The notes beneath the pieces were generated by a model. It ran no database searches. It had not been told where the DNA came from and saw nothing but the letters and a program-made list of their open reading frames with translations. From a virus, in the IMG/VR virus record IMGVR_UViG_3300031521_000099, positions 1 through 49,821 of that record: DNA of 49,821 nucleotides; one strand, 5' to 3'. Positions 1 to 6,927 of the stretch are shown in pieces. Position 1 is the stretch's first letter. Every line of letters starts with the position of its first letter. Both the position numbers and the translations under genes were made by a program.

Positions 1-2
1 GG

Positions 3-497
3 GCAGAGCAGAAAAGAAAACAGCGAGTTAAAGAGTTAAAAGATGGCGGACAATGTCCTAAACTTGTCCAATCAATGTCAAACATGTCCAACCAAGAGTT
101 AGATACAGATATAGAGTTAGATACAGAGATAAATATTAAACCTATATTATATAAAGCAGACTTTGATTTGTTTTGGTCAAAGTACCCTAAGAAGATTAAT
201 AAGTTATCAGCAAGCAAAGCGTGGAAGAAAATAAAACATAATGAGGAATTGTTTAATAAAATAATTAATTCATTAGATAAACATATTAAATCAGTTAACT
301 GGTTAAAAGACGGTGGTCAATTTATACCACATGGAGCAAGTTGGTTAAATGGCGAACGATGGAATGATGAAGTAGAAGAAGCGCAAACTATTATGTTTAA
401 TAGTGGAGGTAAAAATGGAGAGAATAATAAATCCACTGGAAAAATTTCGACAGACGATTACTATAGTACCGCAGGGATGGAAGGTTTCTTTAAGTGA
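3..497 (+). CDS. phage replication protein, C-terminal part (5' end outside window)
   Basis: The frame is open from the first base, so the start lies upstream; an ATG at 75 is internal. The C-terminal part contains the pattern FDLFWSKYPKK, then KAWKKIK, and ends with a FIPHGASWLNGERW block. This arrangement is typical of the C-terminal region of phage replication/replisome-organizer proteins that act with a DnaC-type loader. The upstream part is rich in Lys and then polar (Asp/Glu/Thr), a likely linker. The helicase-loader gene begins inside its last 83 bases, so the two are translationally coupled. The exact family (DnaD-like or RepA-like) cannot be decided without the N-terminus. Confidence 0.75.
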   Translation, partial: AEQKRKQRVKELKDGGQCPKLVQSMSNMSNQELDTDIELDTEINIKPILYKADFDLFWSKYPKKINKLSASKAWKKIKHNEELFNKIINSLDKHIKSVNWLKDGGQFIPHGASWLNGERWNDEVEEAQTIMFNSGGKNGENNKSTGKISTDDYYSTAGMEGFFK

Positions 498-1323
498 TAT
501 TGTAAAAAAGTATCCCGAACTTAATGATATACCTGAAAAAGTCATTAACTACAGTGAGGATGAAATAAGATTTTTAGATGAAGATAGGGAAAAATGTATC
601 GACTGTAAAAAAGAAGGAAAAGAACTGGAAGAATGTTATTATAAAGAGTTTAATTATTATGGAGAATATTTAAATACAACTACTGGTAAATGCAAAAAAC
701 AATTACACTATTATCGACTAAAGAAGATAAACAGATTACTAGGTGATTCAAGAGTTGGAAAAAGATTTCTAAATAGAAGATTTGAAACATTTGAAATAAA
801 CAAATCAAACAAGACGGCTTATAACAATTGCAAAAAATATTCTAGTGAATTTGATAAAACTAAAAGTAACGGATTAATATTGTTTGGTAGTTATGGAACA
901 GGTAAAACTCATTTAGCAGTAGCCATATTGCACGAATTGATTGAAAGAGATATAAACGGTTTATTTGTAACAGTTCCTGAATTATTAAACGAGATAAGAA
1001 AAGATTTTAATGTTGATAAAGAAAGCAAGAAAAGCGAGTTACTTGAAAGCATTAAAACAGCAGAGTTTTTAATACTAGATGACCTCGGGGCGGAAAAGAC
1101 AAGCGATTGGGTTAGAGAACAATTATTTATGATTATAAATGCAAGATATGAAAATATGTTACCGACTATAATAACTACTAATATTAAATTACTACCTGCC
1201 AATGATAAAGATATTGATAATTTAGAAAGCAAAGTAGGAGCAAGAACGGTAAGTAGAATTATAGAAATGTGTAATGGAATAATGTTGAATGGTGACGATT
1301 ATAGGAAAAACAAATTAAAATAA
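415..1323 (+). CDS. replicative helicase loader, DnaC/DnaI/IstB-type AAA+ ATPase
   Basis: A 302-residue AAA+ ATPase expected to load the replicative helicase onto phage origins. Walker A GSYGTGKT is near residues 158-165, Walker B LILDDLGA near 219-226, and a sensor-1-like stretch IITTN near 252-256. An N-terminal Cys cluster (about C61, C64, C74, C93) may bind zinc, as in DnaI-like loaders. The ATG at 415 is chosen because GGAGG sits at 405-409; an upstream in-frame GTG (403) overlaps that ribosome site. It overlaps the end of the preceding replication protein by 83 bases, which fits a replication operon. Confidence 0.88.
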   Translation: MERIINPLEKFRQTITIVPQGWKVSLSDIVKKYPELNDIPEKVINYSEDEIRFLDEDREKCIDCKKEGKELEECYYKEFNYYGEYLNTTTGKCKKQLHYYRLKKINRLLGDSRVGKRFLNRRFETFEINKSNKTAYNNCKKYSSEFDKTKSNGLILFGSYGTGKTHLAVAILHELIERDINGLFVTVPELLNEIRKDFNVDKESKKSELLESIKTAEFLILDDLGAEKTSDWVREQLFMIINARYENMLPTIITTNIKLLPANDKDIDNLESKVGARTVSRIIEMCNGIMLNGDDYRKNKLK

Positions 1324-1324
1324 G

Positions 1325-1546
1325 GTGGTGTTTTTTATTAATCCTAATATAAATAATTGGGAAACGTTAAGCAGGAGAATTACAAAAAATAAAAATAGAA
1401 CTCAAATACAAAAATTATTAAACAAGCGAGAACAAATAGTAATTGACGTAACCGTAAATAATAAACATATTGCAAACTATAAAAGAAAACTAGATAAAAT
1501 AACTTTTGAAATTGAATATTTGTATTATATGGGGGTTATAAAATGA
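1325..1546 (+). CDS. small hypothetical protein, possible AUU start at 1337
   Basis: A basic protein of about 70 residues with a predicted helical, coiled-coil-like second half (KLLNKREQIVIDVTV, then KRKLDKITFEIEYLYY). Function unknown. The only standard starts (GTG 1325/1328) lie inside the ribosome site AAGGTGG (1322-1328). The codon at the usual 8-base spacing is ATT at 1337, in frame, so AUU initiation is possible. It overlaps the next gene by 4 bases (ATGA), so it belongs to the replication operon. Confidence 0.6.
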   Translation: MVFFINPNINNWETLSRRITKNKNRTQIQKLLNKREQIVIDVTVNNKHIANYKRKLDKITFEIEYLYYMGVIK

Positions 1547-1914
1547 AAACAGAATACGACAAATTAAATAACTGTTACCAAAAATCTCCAAACAATATCG
1601 AAGCGGATAGAAATTATTATGAATTATCACAGCGTAAAGATTTAAATCGCAATAATAAATCAAAATACAAACTAAATGGATTAAAAGCGGAAGATATTAA
1701 GCATTACAAACACAATGACAATTCCATACGTGAGGTATATGCGACAAAGCAACCAACACTAATAGTAAGCGTAGAGTCAACAAATAAAATAGCACAGGAA
1801 CTAAATTTGGGAGAAGTAAAAGGTAAATTATCAGAACGATTAGCATGCAGAAAGAAAACTATTGATTTGTGCGTAACTGCTAAAAAGACATTAAGTGGAT
1901 TTACGAAAAGGTAG
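1543..1914 (+). CDS. hypothetical protein
   Basis: A 123-residue basic protein rich in Asn, Lys and Tyr, starting in a 4-base overlap with the previous gene behind a GGGGG ribosome site. The second half (residues about 70-123) is more conserved-looking, with a KGKLSERLACRKK stretch and a Lys/Arg-rich end. I do not recognise the family. Position between helicase loader and SSB suggests an early, replication-linked accessory role. Confidence 0.65.
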   Translation: MKTEYDKLNNCYQKSPNNIEADRNYYELSQRKDLNRNNKSKYKLNGLKAEDIKHYKHNDNSIREVYATKQPTLIVSVESTNKIAQELNLGEVKGKLSERLACRKKTIDLCVTAKKTLSGFTKR

Positions 1915-1925
1915 GATGTGATAAA

Positions 1926-2144
1926 ATGAATGAAGATAACAAATGTTCAACATGTAAAAACTTACAAAGCCGTGCTAGTTTCTGCCACTTAAATAAAGAA
2001 ACTATTTATAAAATAGAAGCTAAAACAAATTGTAAAGATTATGTTAAAAGTTATCGGACGGTGTGGGAATCAACCGTAAGTAAAATAAATAGAAGCGTAA
2101 ATAGAGACAGAGTAAACGTCTTAGATTGGACTGGAGTTAAATGA
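1926..2144 (+). CDS. small Cys-rich putative zinc-binding protein
   Basis: A 72-residue protein with four cysteines in the order C-x2-C-K, FC, then C-K-D-Y within the first 40 residues, followed by a basic tail. The spacing suggests one zinc site. The same Cys pattern recurs in several other small proteins of this window (3106, 13235, 13562 and inside 4487). Ribosome site AGGATG lies upstream of ATG 1926. No function can be assigned. Confidence 0.65.
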   Translation: MNEDNKCSTCKNLQSRASFCHLNKETIYKIEAKTNCKDYVKSYRTVWESTVSKINRSVNRDRVNVLDWTGVK

Positions 2145-2161
2145 AATCAAGGGGTGTTATT

Positions 2162-2521
2162 ATGTGTGAAATTAATCAACTAATAAAAATTAGTGACGAT
2201 CCGAAAATACTTGGTGCGTTGCAGGAATTAGACCAATATCGCAGATCAAAATTAAAGCCTGCTACTAAGTTTTTAACCAATACACCGCATGAGCAATGGA
2301 CTCATGTTATGCAAGAAATGGAAGAAGCATTAAAAGAGATAATTGATTTAGTGGACAATAAAAAAGAAGAAGCTGAACCAAAAGCGTTGGATGAACTAAA
2401 CGACTTACAAATTAGCATTGAAACATTAAAAGCAATAATCGAGCCTGATGAATCGAAACGAATGGAATCAATGATTAGGACGGTTAATAAAAACAATGTT
2501 AGATATTACTATTGTTCTTAG
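2162..2521 (+). CDS. MazG-like nucleotide pyrophosphohydrolase (putative)
   Basis: An all-alpha-looking protein of about 119 residues. It has the acidic arrangement expected for the MazG/dUTPase-like NTP pyrophosphohydrolase superfamily: EMEEALKEI in one helix, then LDELNDLQISIETL, i.e. ExxE followed by ExxD. Such phage enzymes hydrolyse (d)NTPs and may adjust nucleotide pools or alarmone signals. ATG 2162 has AGGGG upstream; an alternative ATG at 2141 overlaps the preceding stop and also has GGAG. Family membership is inferred from motif pattern only. Confidence 0.6.
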   Translation: MCEINQLIKISDDPKILGALQELDQYRRSKLKPATKFLTNTPHEQWTHVMQEMEEALKEIIDLVDNKKEEAEPKALDELNDLQISIETLKAIIEPDESKRMESMIRTVNKNNVRYYYCS

Positions 2522-2644
2522 TTGTGCGAATGCGGTTTAAATTAGCGCAATGATAGCGTAGTTAGATTTTAAAATGGTTTTAATACTAGTGGTTATGTTG
2601 GTTAAAATAATGTATTAGAATTTAAATATGAAAGAGGTAATAAT

Positions 2645-3028
2645 ATGAATACAAGTACTTTTACAGGAAAATCATGGGATGTAACAACTAAATGCACAGC
2701 AAATGGAATGTTTATTAGTGAGTTTAGTATTAGCGTATATGATGGAAAAGACAAAGAAACAAACAAGTCAAAATATTTTAACTTAAATTGCAAATGTTTT
2801 GGACAGATAGCGGAAAATGTTGGGAATCAAGTACAAAGGCAAGATGAACTGATAGTCGCAGGGCGTATGACAGTTGAAACGTGGGAAAAAGAAGGTGTTA
2901 AACAATATAAAAACGTGTTAATTATTGATGAAATTGGTAAAACTATTAGTAAGTTTCCACCAAAACAAGATAACAAAACAGATATGACTGGTTTTGGATC
3001 GGATGTCAATGACGATATTGATTTTTAA
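2645..3028 (+). CDS. ssb: single-stranded DNA-binding protein
   Basis: A 127-residue OB-fold protein that coats single-stranded DNA during phage replication. N-terminal TFTGKSWDVTTK, central YFNLNCKCFGQIAENV and the LIVAGRMTVETWE block match the SSB family, and the C-terminus is the acidic tip DDIDF used to recruit partner proteins. Length is slightly shorter than host SSBs, usual for phages. A good AAGAGGT ribosome site precedes ATG 2645. The 122 bases before it contain no gene and no clear terminator. Confidence 0.88.
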   Translation: MNTSTFTGKSWDVTTKCTANGMFISEFSISVYDGKDKETNKSKYFNLNCKCFGQIAENVGNQVQRQDELIVAGRMTVETWEKEGVKQYKNVLIIDEIGKTISKFPPKQDNKTDMTGFGSDVNDDIDF

Positions 3029-3044
3029 ATAAAAGAGAATTATT

Positions 3045-3104
3045 ATGAGAGAGATTGAATTTAGAGTTTATTATGAAAACAAAGAATTATTAAAGGGAGA
3101 ATGA
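3045..3104 (+). CDS. 19-residue peptide resembling the N-terminus of YopX-family proteins
   Basis: A tiny frame starting ATG at 3045, MREIEFRVYYENKELLKGE. The start MREIxFR is the usual opening of phage YopX-like proteins, which are much longer, so this may be a truncated remnant whose end now supplies the ribosome site of the next gene (GGGAG at 3096-3100). Expression is uncertain. Confidence 0.3.
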   Translation: MREIEFRVYYENKELLKGE

Positions 3105-3105
3105 A

Positions 3106-3348
3106 ATGGAATTTATAATAAAAAGTTTTGGGATTATATCATTATTTATGTGTGGAATGATTTTGTTAATTTTAATTTTAAATAGTTTAAATATTTTTGT
3201 GTGTAGAATTAAAAAAAGATACTTAATAGTTTATTGTAAATATTGCAAACATGGCGAAAAACATGGAAATATGGGAATGTTTTGCAATAAATTAAATAGA
3301 AGATTAATGGACAATGATAATTATTGTAAGTTTGGAGAAACAAAATAA
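3106..3348 (+). CDS. small membrane protein with Cys-rich cytoplasmic tail
   Basis: An 80-residue protein. Residues about 5-30 form one hydrophobic membrane segment (IISLFMCGMILLILILNSL). The C-terminal half carries C-x2-C-K, MFC and YCKF, a probable zinc site of the type seen in the soluble protein at 1926. ATG 3106 follows GGGAG with 5-6 bases spacing. The stop overlaps the next start (TAATG). Function unknown. Confidence 0.6.
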   Translation: MEFIIKSFGIISLFMCGMILLILILNSLNIFVCRIKKRYLIVYCKYCKHGEKHGNMGMFCNKLNRRLMDNDNYCKFGETK

Positions 3349-3437
3349 TGTTAGAATTTGAAAAACAACCAATTAGCGAACGCCAATTGCAATGGCAACG
3401 AAGATGTATTGAGTTATCAAGTGTGGACTTTAAATAA
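3348..3437 (+). CDS. very small hypothetical protein
   Basis: A 29-codon frame (MLEFEKQPISERQLQWQRR then CIELSSVDFK) beginning in a TAATG overlap with the preceding gene. It looks coding by residue mix and by tight coupling. A further 9-codon frame, MWWQCVVCG, follows directly at 3438-3467. No function can be given. Confidence 0.4.
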   Translation: MLEFEKQPISERQLQWQRRCIELSSVDFK

Positions 3438-3491
3438 ATGTGGTGGCAATGTGTTGTTTGTGGTTAAATACGAAAAGGATGGTGCTGATTA

Positions 3492-3614
3492 ATGGATTGC
3501 ATTGAATGCCGTGGTACTGGTTGTATTGATAATGAAAAATGGGGTATTGATGTTTGTTGTGTGTGTAACGGTACTGGAATTATAGTTGCGGTGGTAAATA
3601 ATGAAACTAATTGA
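3492..3614 (+). CDS. small DnaJ-type zinc-finger protein
   Basis: A 40-residue protein with two CxxCxGxG-like units, CIECRGTG and CCVCNGTG, the repeat that forms a zinc site in the Cys-rich domain of DnaJ. There is no J domain. Such miniature proteins occur in many phages and their role is unknown. Its end overlaps the start of the next frame (3601). Confidence 0.55.
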   Translation: MDCIECRGTGCIDNEKWGIDVCCVCNGTGIIVAVVNNETN

Positions 3615-3732
3615 ACTATCAGAGTGGGAATTAACTAGAATTATTGAATATGTGCAACAACAAATTAATGAACAGGGTAAGGTTTATACTGCATGGGATA
3701 TTTTAATGGGGAAGTTGCGTGATTATGAGTAA
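3601..3732 (+). CDS. small hypothetical protein
   Basis: A 43-residue, mostly helical protein (MKLIELSEWELTRIIEYVQ start) with a GGTGG ribosome site 7 bases upstream. It ends inside the start of the resolvase gene, so the two are translationally coupled. Family not recognised. Confidence 0.55.
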   Translation: MKLIELSEWELTRIIEYVQQQINEQGKVYTAWDILMGKLRDYE

Positions 3733-4213
3733 AGATTATATATTTTCCGTCGATCCAGGGAACATTGAAAGTGCATATTCGGTACTAGATGAAGAATTAC
3801 GACCTATTGAATTTGGTAAGGTAAATAACGAATGGCTGCGCGAAAACATGTTAGATGTAATTAACAAACACAAAGTATATAATATAGCTATTGAAATGAT
3901 AGCATCATATGGAATGGCTGTAGGTGCTACTGTGTTCGATACTTGCGTATGGATTGGAAGATTTACAGAGGTTGCGCAACGACATAGTAATGTGGATGAA
4001 GTAAAATACATTTATCGCAAAGAAGAAAAAATGAATTTATGCGGAACTATGAAAGCGAAGGATAGCAATATAAGACAGGCTTTAATAGATCGTTTTGGGG
4101 TGGTTGGTACGAAAGGTAACAAAGGTTGGTTTTATGGTGTTAGCAATGACGTGTGGGCAGCTATAGCTTGCGGTACTACTTATTCAGATTTATATTTAAA
4201 AAGGGAGTTATAA
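3725..4213 (+). CDS. RuvC-like Holliday-junction resolvase
   Basis: About 162 residues with an RNase H-like layout: a first beta strand YIFSVDPGNIESAYSV with the first catalytic Asp, IAIEMIASYGM with the conserved Glu, and a C-terminal SNDVWAAIACGTTY helix with the last Asp. This matches phage RuvC-like nucleases that resolve branched DNA before packaging. ATG 3725 is preferred for spacing from GGGGAAG; a GTG at 3719 is also in frame. It fits the recombination/replication neighbourhood. Confidence 0.72.
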   Translation: MSKDYIFSVDPGNIESAYSVLDEELRPIEFGKVNNEWLRENMLDVINKHKVYNIAIEMIASYGMAVGATVFDTCVWIGRFTEVAQRHSNVDEVKYIYRKEEKMNLCGTMKAKDSNIRQALIDRFGVVGTKGNKGWFYGVSNDVWAAIACGTTYSDLYLKREL

Positions 4214-4214
4214 C

Positions 4215-4487
4215 ATGCAAAAACTACCTAAAGACTGGATAACTTTAAGAGGTTTTATAGTATTGTGCTTGCAAGAGTTTGAATGTATATCAAACCAATA
4301 CAAACCATGGTTATTTTTAAGTTTGATTATTGATAAAATAGTTTATTTAATTGAATTTGTTTTTGGAATGATTGTATCTACACCATTAATAATTTATTGT
4401 ATTATTAAAATAACGGTAATATTAATAAGCATATTAAGCCAAAAAGTAAACCTAAACAAACAAGAGAATAAAAAGGAAGTGCGATAA
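4215..4487 (+). CDS. membrane protein
   Basis: A 90-residue protein with two adjacent hydrophobic stretches, about residues 30-55 and 55-78, separated by a short polar patch, and a Lys/Asn-rich C-terminus. Likely an inner-membrane protein of unknown function. It begins one base after the resolvase stop and shares its final base with the next start, so it belongs to the same operon. Confidence 0.6.
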   Translation: MQKLPKDWITLRGFIVLCLQEFECISNQYKPWLFLSLIIDKIVYLIEFVFGMIVSTPLIIYCIIKITVILISILSQKVNLNKQENKKEVR

Positions 4488-5209
4488 TGAAAGTTAAAGT
4501 AAAAATTGTTAATAAAGATATTGACCAAAACAGAGAATTTGAAGTATTGGAAGAACATGCAAATTGTTATATATTAAAATATGATGATAAGTTTTTAACA
4601 GTAAAAAAGGAGTGGTGCGAAGTGATTGAAGAAAGCAAAATAAAAACAAAGACAATTAGAATTACTAAAGATTTAAATGTTACTAAGTTAATGAAAGGTG
4701 ATACATTGACTGCTGAAATTGAAATTGGAGAAAGATACATTTCCATTAGAAGTGGTATTTTAAAAGGTTTTTCTATTAATAAAGATTGTTTTGAATATAT
4801 TGAAGATGAACAAATTAAACAAGGGTTTACCGTTGAATTTAAAAAATATTGCAGGAATTGTAAGTTTGATCCTGATTTTTGCAAGAAGAACAATAGTATG
4901 TGTATTTACTTTGAAAATTGGGAACATAATGAAAAATTTAATAAAATGGTTAATGATTTAGATAATAATAATATTGGATCAGCAAAAGAAGCAACCCATT
5001 ACATGCAAGGAGAATATGAACCAATACTAGTAATGCAAGATAAATTAACAAAAGAACAATTTGAAGGATTTTTACTTGGTAATGTAATTAAATATTCATT
5101 AAGGATGAATCATAAATTGCAAAATAAAAGTGATGCAGGTAAATGTAGACAATATAGTGAGTGGTTAAATACTATTATTAATGGTAATAAAATAGTATTG
5201 GAGCGTTAA
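4487..5209 (+). CDS. DUF3310-domain protein with an unusual N-terminal extension
   Basis: A 240-residue protein. The C-terminal 80 residues match the phage DUF3310 pattern: HYMQGEYEPI, then LTKEQFEGFLLGNVIKYSLR and a KCRQYSEWLNTII end. The N-terminal about 110 residues look like two small beta modules, and a Cys cluster (YCRNCKF, FCKK, MCIYF, about residues 124-142) lies between. DUF3310 proteins are usually much shorter, so this is a fusion. It sits in the early/replication operon. Function of the family is unknown. Confidence 0.68.
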   Translation: MKVKVKIVNKDIDQNREFEVLEEHANCYILKYDDKFLTVKKEWCEVIEESKIKTKTIRITKDLNVTKLMKGDTLTAEIEIGERYISIRSGILKGFSINKDCFEYIEDEQIKQGFTVEFKKYCRNCKFDPDFCKKNNSMCIYFENWEHNEKFNKMVNDLDNNNIGSAKEATHYMQGEYEPILVMQDKLTKEQFEGFLLGNVIKYSLRMNHKLQNKSDAGKCRQYSEWLNTIINGNKIVLER

Positions 5210-5210
5210 C

Positions 5211-5372
5211 ATGGATAGTGTAATAAATACTTATCAGTTTATTATTCAGCAATTATTAAATGAGTTAGATCGTAAAGATATTGTGGTTAAGTATTTTAAA
5301 GAAAATGGTAATCAGAGTGAAAAAGACATCGTAGAAAGGTTGTTATATAGTGAGCAGATTTTTAAAACCTAG
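5211..5372 (+). CDS. small hypothetical protein overlapped by an HNH gene
   Basis: A 53-residue helical protein starting one base after the DUF3310 stop. Its last 23 bases overlap the start of the HNH gene, so its original C-terminus may have been changed when that mobile gene inserted. I do not recognise the family. Confidence 0.5.
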   Translation: MDSVINTYQFIIQQLLNELDRKDIVVKYFKENGNQSEKDIVERLLYSEQIFKT

Positions 5373-5982
5373 ATATTTTGATTTTAAAAATAAAAAAATT
5401 GGAAGATTGACTGTTATTGATTTGAAAAGTAGCGGAAGTGATGGAACATTTTGGAATTGTATATGTGATTGCGGAAACTTAATAATTGTTAGATCAACAA
5501 ATTTAAAGAAAAATACAAAAAGTTGTGGATGTTTAAGGAAAGAAACAAAGTCTAATTTAAAGCATGGGCTATATGGAACTCCTTCATATAAAATTTGGAA
5601 TAAAATGATTCAAAGATGTACTAATGAAAAAGAATTAAATTATAGTGATTATGGTAAAAAAGGAATAAAAGTATGCGATGAATGGTTAATATCTTTTGAA
5701 AGTTTTTACAAAGATATGGGAGAACGACCAAATAAATTAACTTTAGATAGAATTGATAACAATAAAGGATATTTTAAAGAAAATTGCAGATGGGCTACAA
5801 TGACTGAACAACAAAATAATAGAACAAATAATGTAAAATTTGAATTCAACGGTAAAAGTAAAACATTACCTGAATGGAGCAGAATTATTGGTATTAAAAC
5901 AGGAACTTTAAGATCTAGAATATCTAGCGGGTGGGATATACAAAAAGCTTTATCAACTATAGCAAGAAGTTATAATAAATAA
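5350..5982 (+). CDS. HNH-family homing endonuclease with N-terminal zinc motif
   Basis: A 210-residue free-standing mobile nuclease. N-terminal C-x-C-x-C-G and SCGCL cysteines form a probable zinc site (residues about 37-60). The core YKIWNKMIQRC, YSDYGKKGIKVCDEW, LTLDRIDNNKGY and NCRWAT is the phage homing-endonuclease HNH region. The C-terminus (LPEWSRIIGIKTGTLRSRI) is a helix-turn-helix for DNA contact. It starts with GTG 5350 inside the end of the preceding gene. Close relatives are at 33220 and 48191 in this window. Confidence 0.82.
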   Translation: MSRFLKPRYFDFKNKKIGRLTVIDLKSSGSDGTFWNCICDCGNLIIVRSTNLKKNTKSCGCLRKETKSNLKHGLYGTPSYKIWNKMIQRCTNEKELNYSDYGKKGIKVCDEWLISFESFYKDMGERPNKLTLDRIDNNKGYFKENCRWATMTEQQNNRTNNVKFEFNGKSKTLPEWSRIIGIKTGTLRSRISSGWDIQKALSTIARSYNK

Positions 5983-6018
5983 TAGTTAGTAATTTATTAA
6001 AAAGTTAGGAAGTGTATT

Positions 6019-6153
6019 ATGTTATATACAGATTTTGTAGTTTGCAAAAGATTAACAAGAAAATTACAAAAACAAAATTATAATGTTTTTAATAAAACAA
6101 AAAGATATTATCAAGTTTGTAAATGGCGATGGTATATGCAGAATAACAAATAG
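6019..6153 (+). CDS. small basic hypothetical protein
   Basis: A 44-residue, strongly basic and aromatic protein (KRLTRKLQKQ, KRYYQVCKWRWYM) behind an AGGAAG ribosome site. It lies between the HNH gene and a terminator hairpin, at the very end of the early operon. Function unknown. Confidence 0.5.
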   Translation: MLYTDFVVCKRLTRKLQKQNYNVFNKTKRYYQVCKWRWYMQNNK

Positions 6154-6161
6154 ATTTATTT

Positions 6162-6191
6162 AACGACTGCTTGAAATATAGTAGTCGTTTT
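6162..6191 (+). terminator. Rho-independent terminator ending the early operon
   Basis: AACGACT pairs with AGTCGTT around a loop of about 14 bases, followed by TTTT. It closes the replication operon just before the terminase region. Confidence 0.7.
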
Positions 6192-6195
6192 AATA

Positions 6196-6204
6196 TGTTA
6201 TAAT
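6196..6204 (+). promoter_or_regulatory. extended -10 promoter TGTTATAAT
   Basis: TGTTATAAT directly follows the terminator and precedes the terminase genes. No good -35 is present at 17 bases. Same class as nine other sites in the window. Confidence 0.6.
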
Positions 6205-6411
6205 AGGTATAATAAGCGGTAATAAAATAGTAAAAACGTCTATCTAAATAACTATAATCGCTACACTGTATAGTTATATGAAGGAAGTTGAATTGATTAT
6301 CAATGAGAATATAATGTTTATAATGGTTTAAAGGTTGTATTGAGAATTTAAATTTACTACAGGTGAAAACAACTATATTCATATAATGTAAAAAAATAAA
6401 AATTATTAAAA

Positions 6412-6927
6412 ATGGTGGTGGTTTACATTGCTAGGAAATTAACGGAAAAACAGAAAAGGTTTGCTGATTATTATATAGAGTCTGGTAATGCTACAGAAGC
6501 ATATAGAAAAGCTGGATATAAATGTATTAATGAAAAAACATATCAAGCTAATGCTAGTAGATTGCTAAGCAATGACATGACTAGGGAGTACATTGATAAT
6601 ATTATCCAAAAAAAGGATAATAAAAGAATAGCTACACAAGATGAAGTCCTTATCTATTTAACTGCTGTAATGCGTGGAGAAACACTTTCGGAAGTTGTTG
6701 TAATCGAAGGAACAGGGGATGGTAATAGTAAGGCTAGAAGGATGGATAAAGCTCCGGACGAAAAAGAAAAACTTAAAGCTGCTGAAATGTTAGCTAAAAG
6801 ATATGGATTAGATAAGAAATATGAATTTGAAGAAAGAAAAACAGTTATAGCAGAAAAGCAAGCACAAGAATTAGACGATGATATAATTTATGAAGTTGAA
6901 GAACCTGATTATGAAAAAGAAAGCTAA
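6412..6927 (+). CDS. terS: terminase small subunit
   Basis: DNA-recognition subunit of the packaging motor. Residues about 8-60 (LTEKQKRFADYYIESGNATEAYRKAGY) form the helix-turn-helix typical of the Terminase_2 small-subunit family; the C-terminus is acidic (EEPDYEKES). The expected start of this family is near ARKLTEKQKRF. The codon at ribosome-site spacing from GGTGGTGG (6414-6421) is ATT 6427; ATG 6412 and GTG 6415/6418 are alternatives but lie in or before the ribosome site. It overlaps the large subunit gene. Confidence 0.88.
   Translation: MVVVYIARKLTEKQKRFADYYIESGNATEAYRKAGYKCINEKTYQANASRLLSNDMTREYIDNIIQKKDNKRIATQDEVLIYLTAVMRGETLSEVVVIEGTGDGNSKARRMDKAPDEKEKLKAAEMLAKRYGLDKKYEFEERKTVIAEKQAQELDDDIIYEVEEPDYEKES

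Larger units (their letters stand above)
6154..6411. other. structured intergenic region before terminase
   Basis: About 258 bases without a convincing gene. It holds the terminator (6162-6191), an extended -10 promoter (6196-6204), a perfect 9-bp inverted repeat ATAACTATA (6248-6256) / TATAGTTAT (6269-6277), and several further TATAAT-like boxes. Position immediately upstream of the terminase small subunit makes it a candidate packaging (pac/cos) or regulatory RNA region. A frame on the minus strand (6089-6382) lacks a ribosome site and is not accepted. Confidence 0.5.

Noticed and set aside
6089-6382. 97-codon minus-strand frame across the pre-terminase region
   Set aside because: No ribosome site, aromatic-rich random-looking sequence, overlaps a terminator and a real small gene on the + strand.
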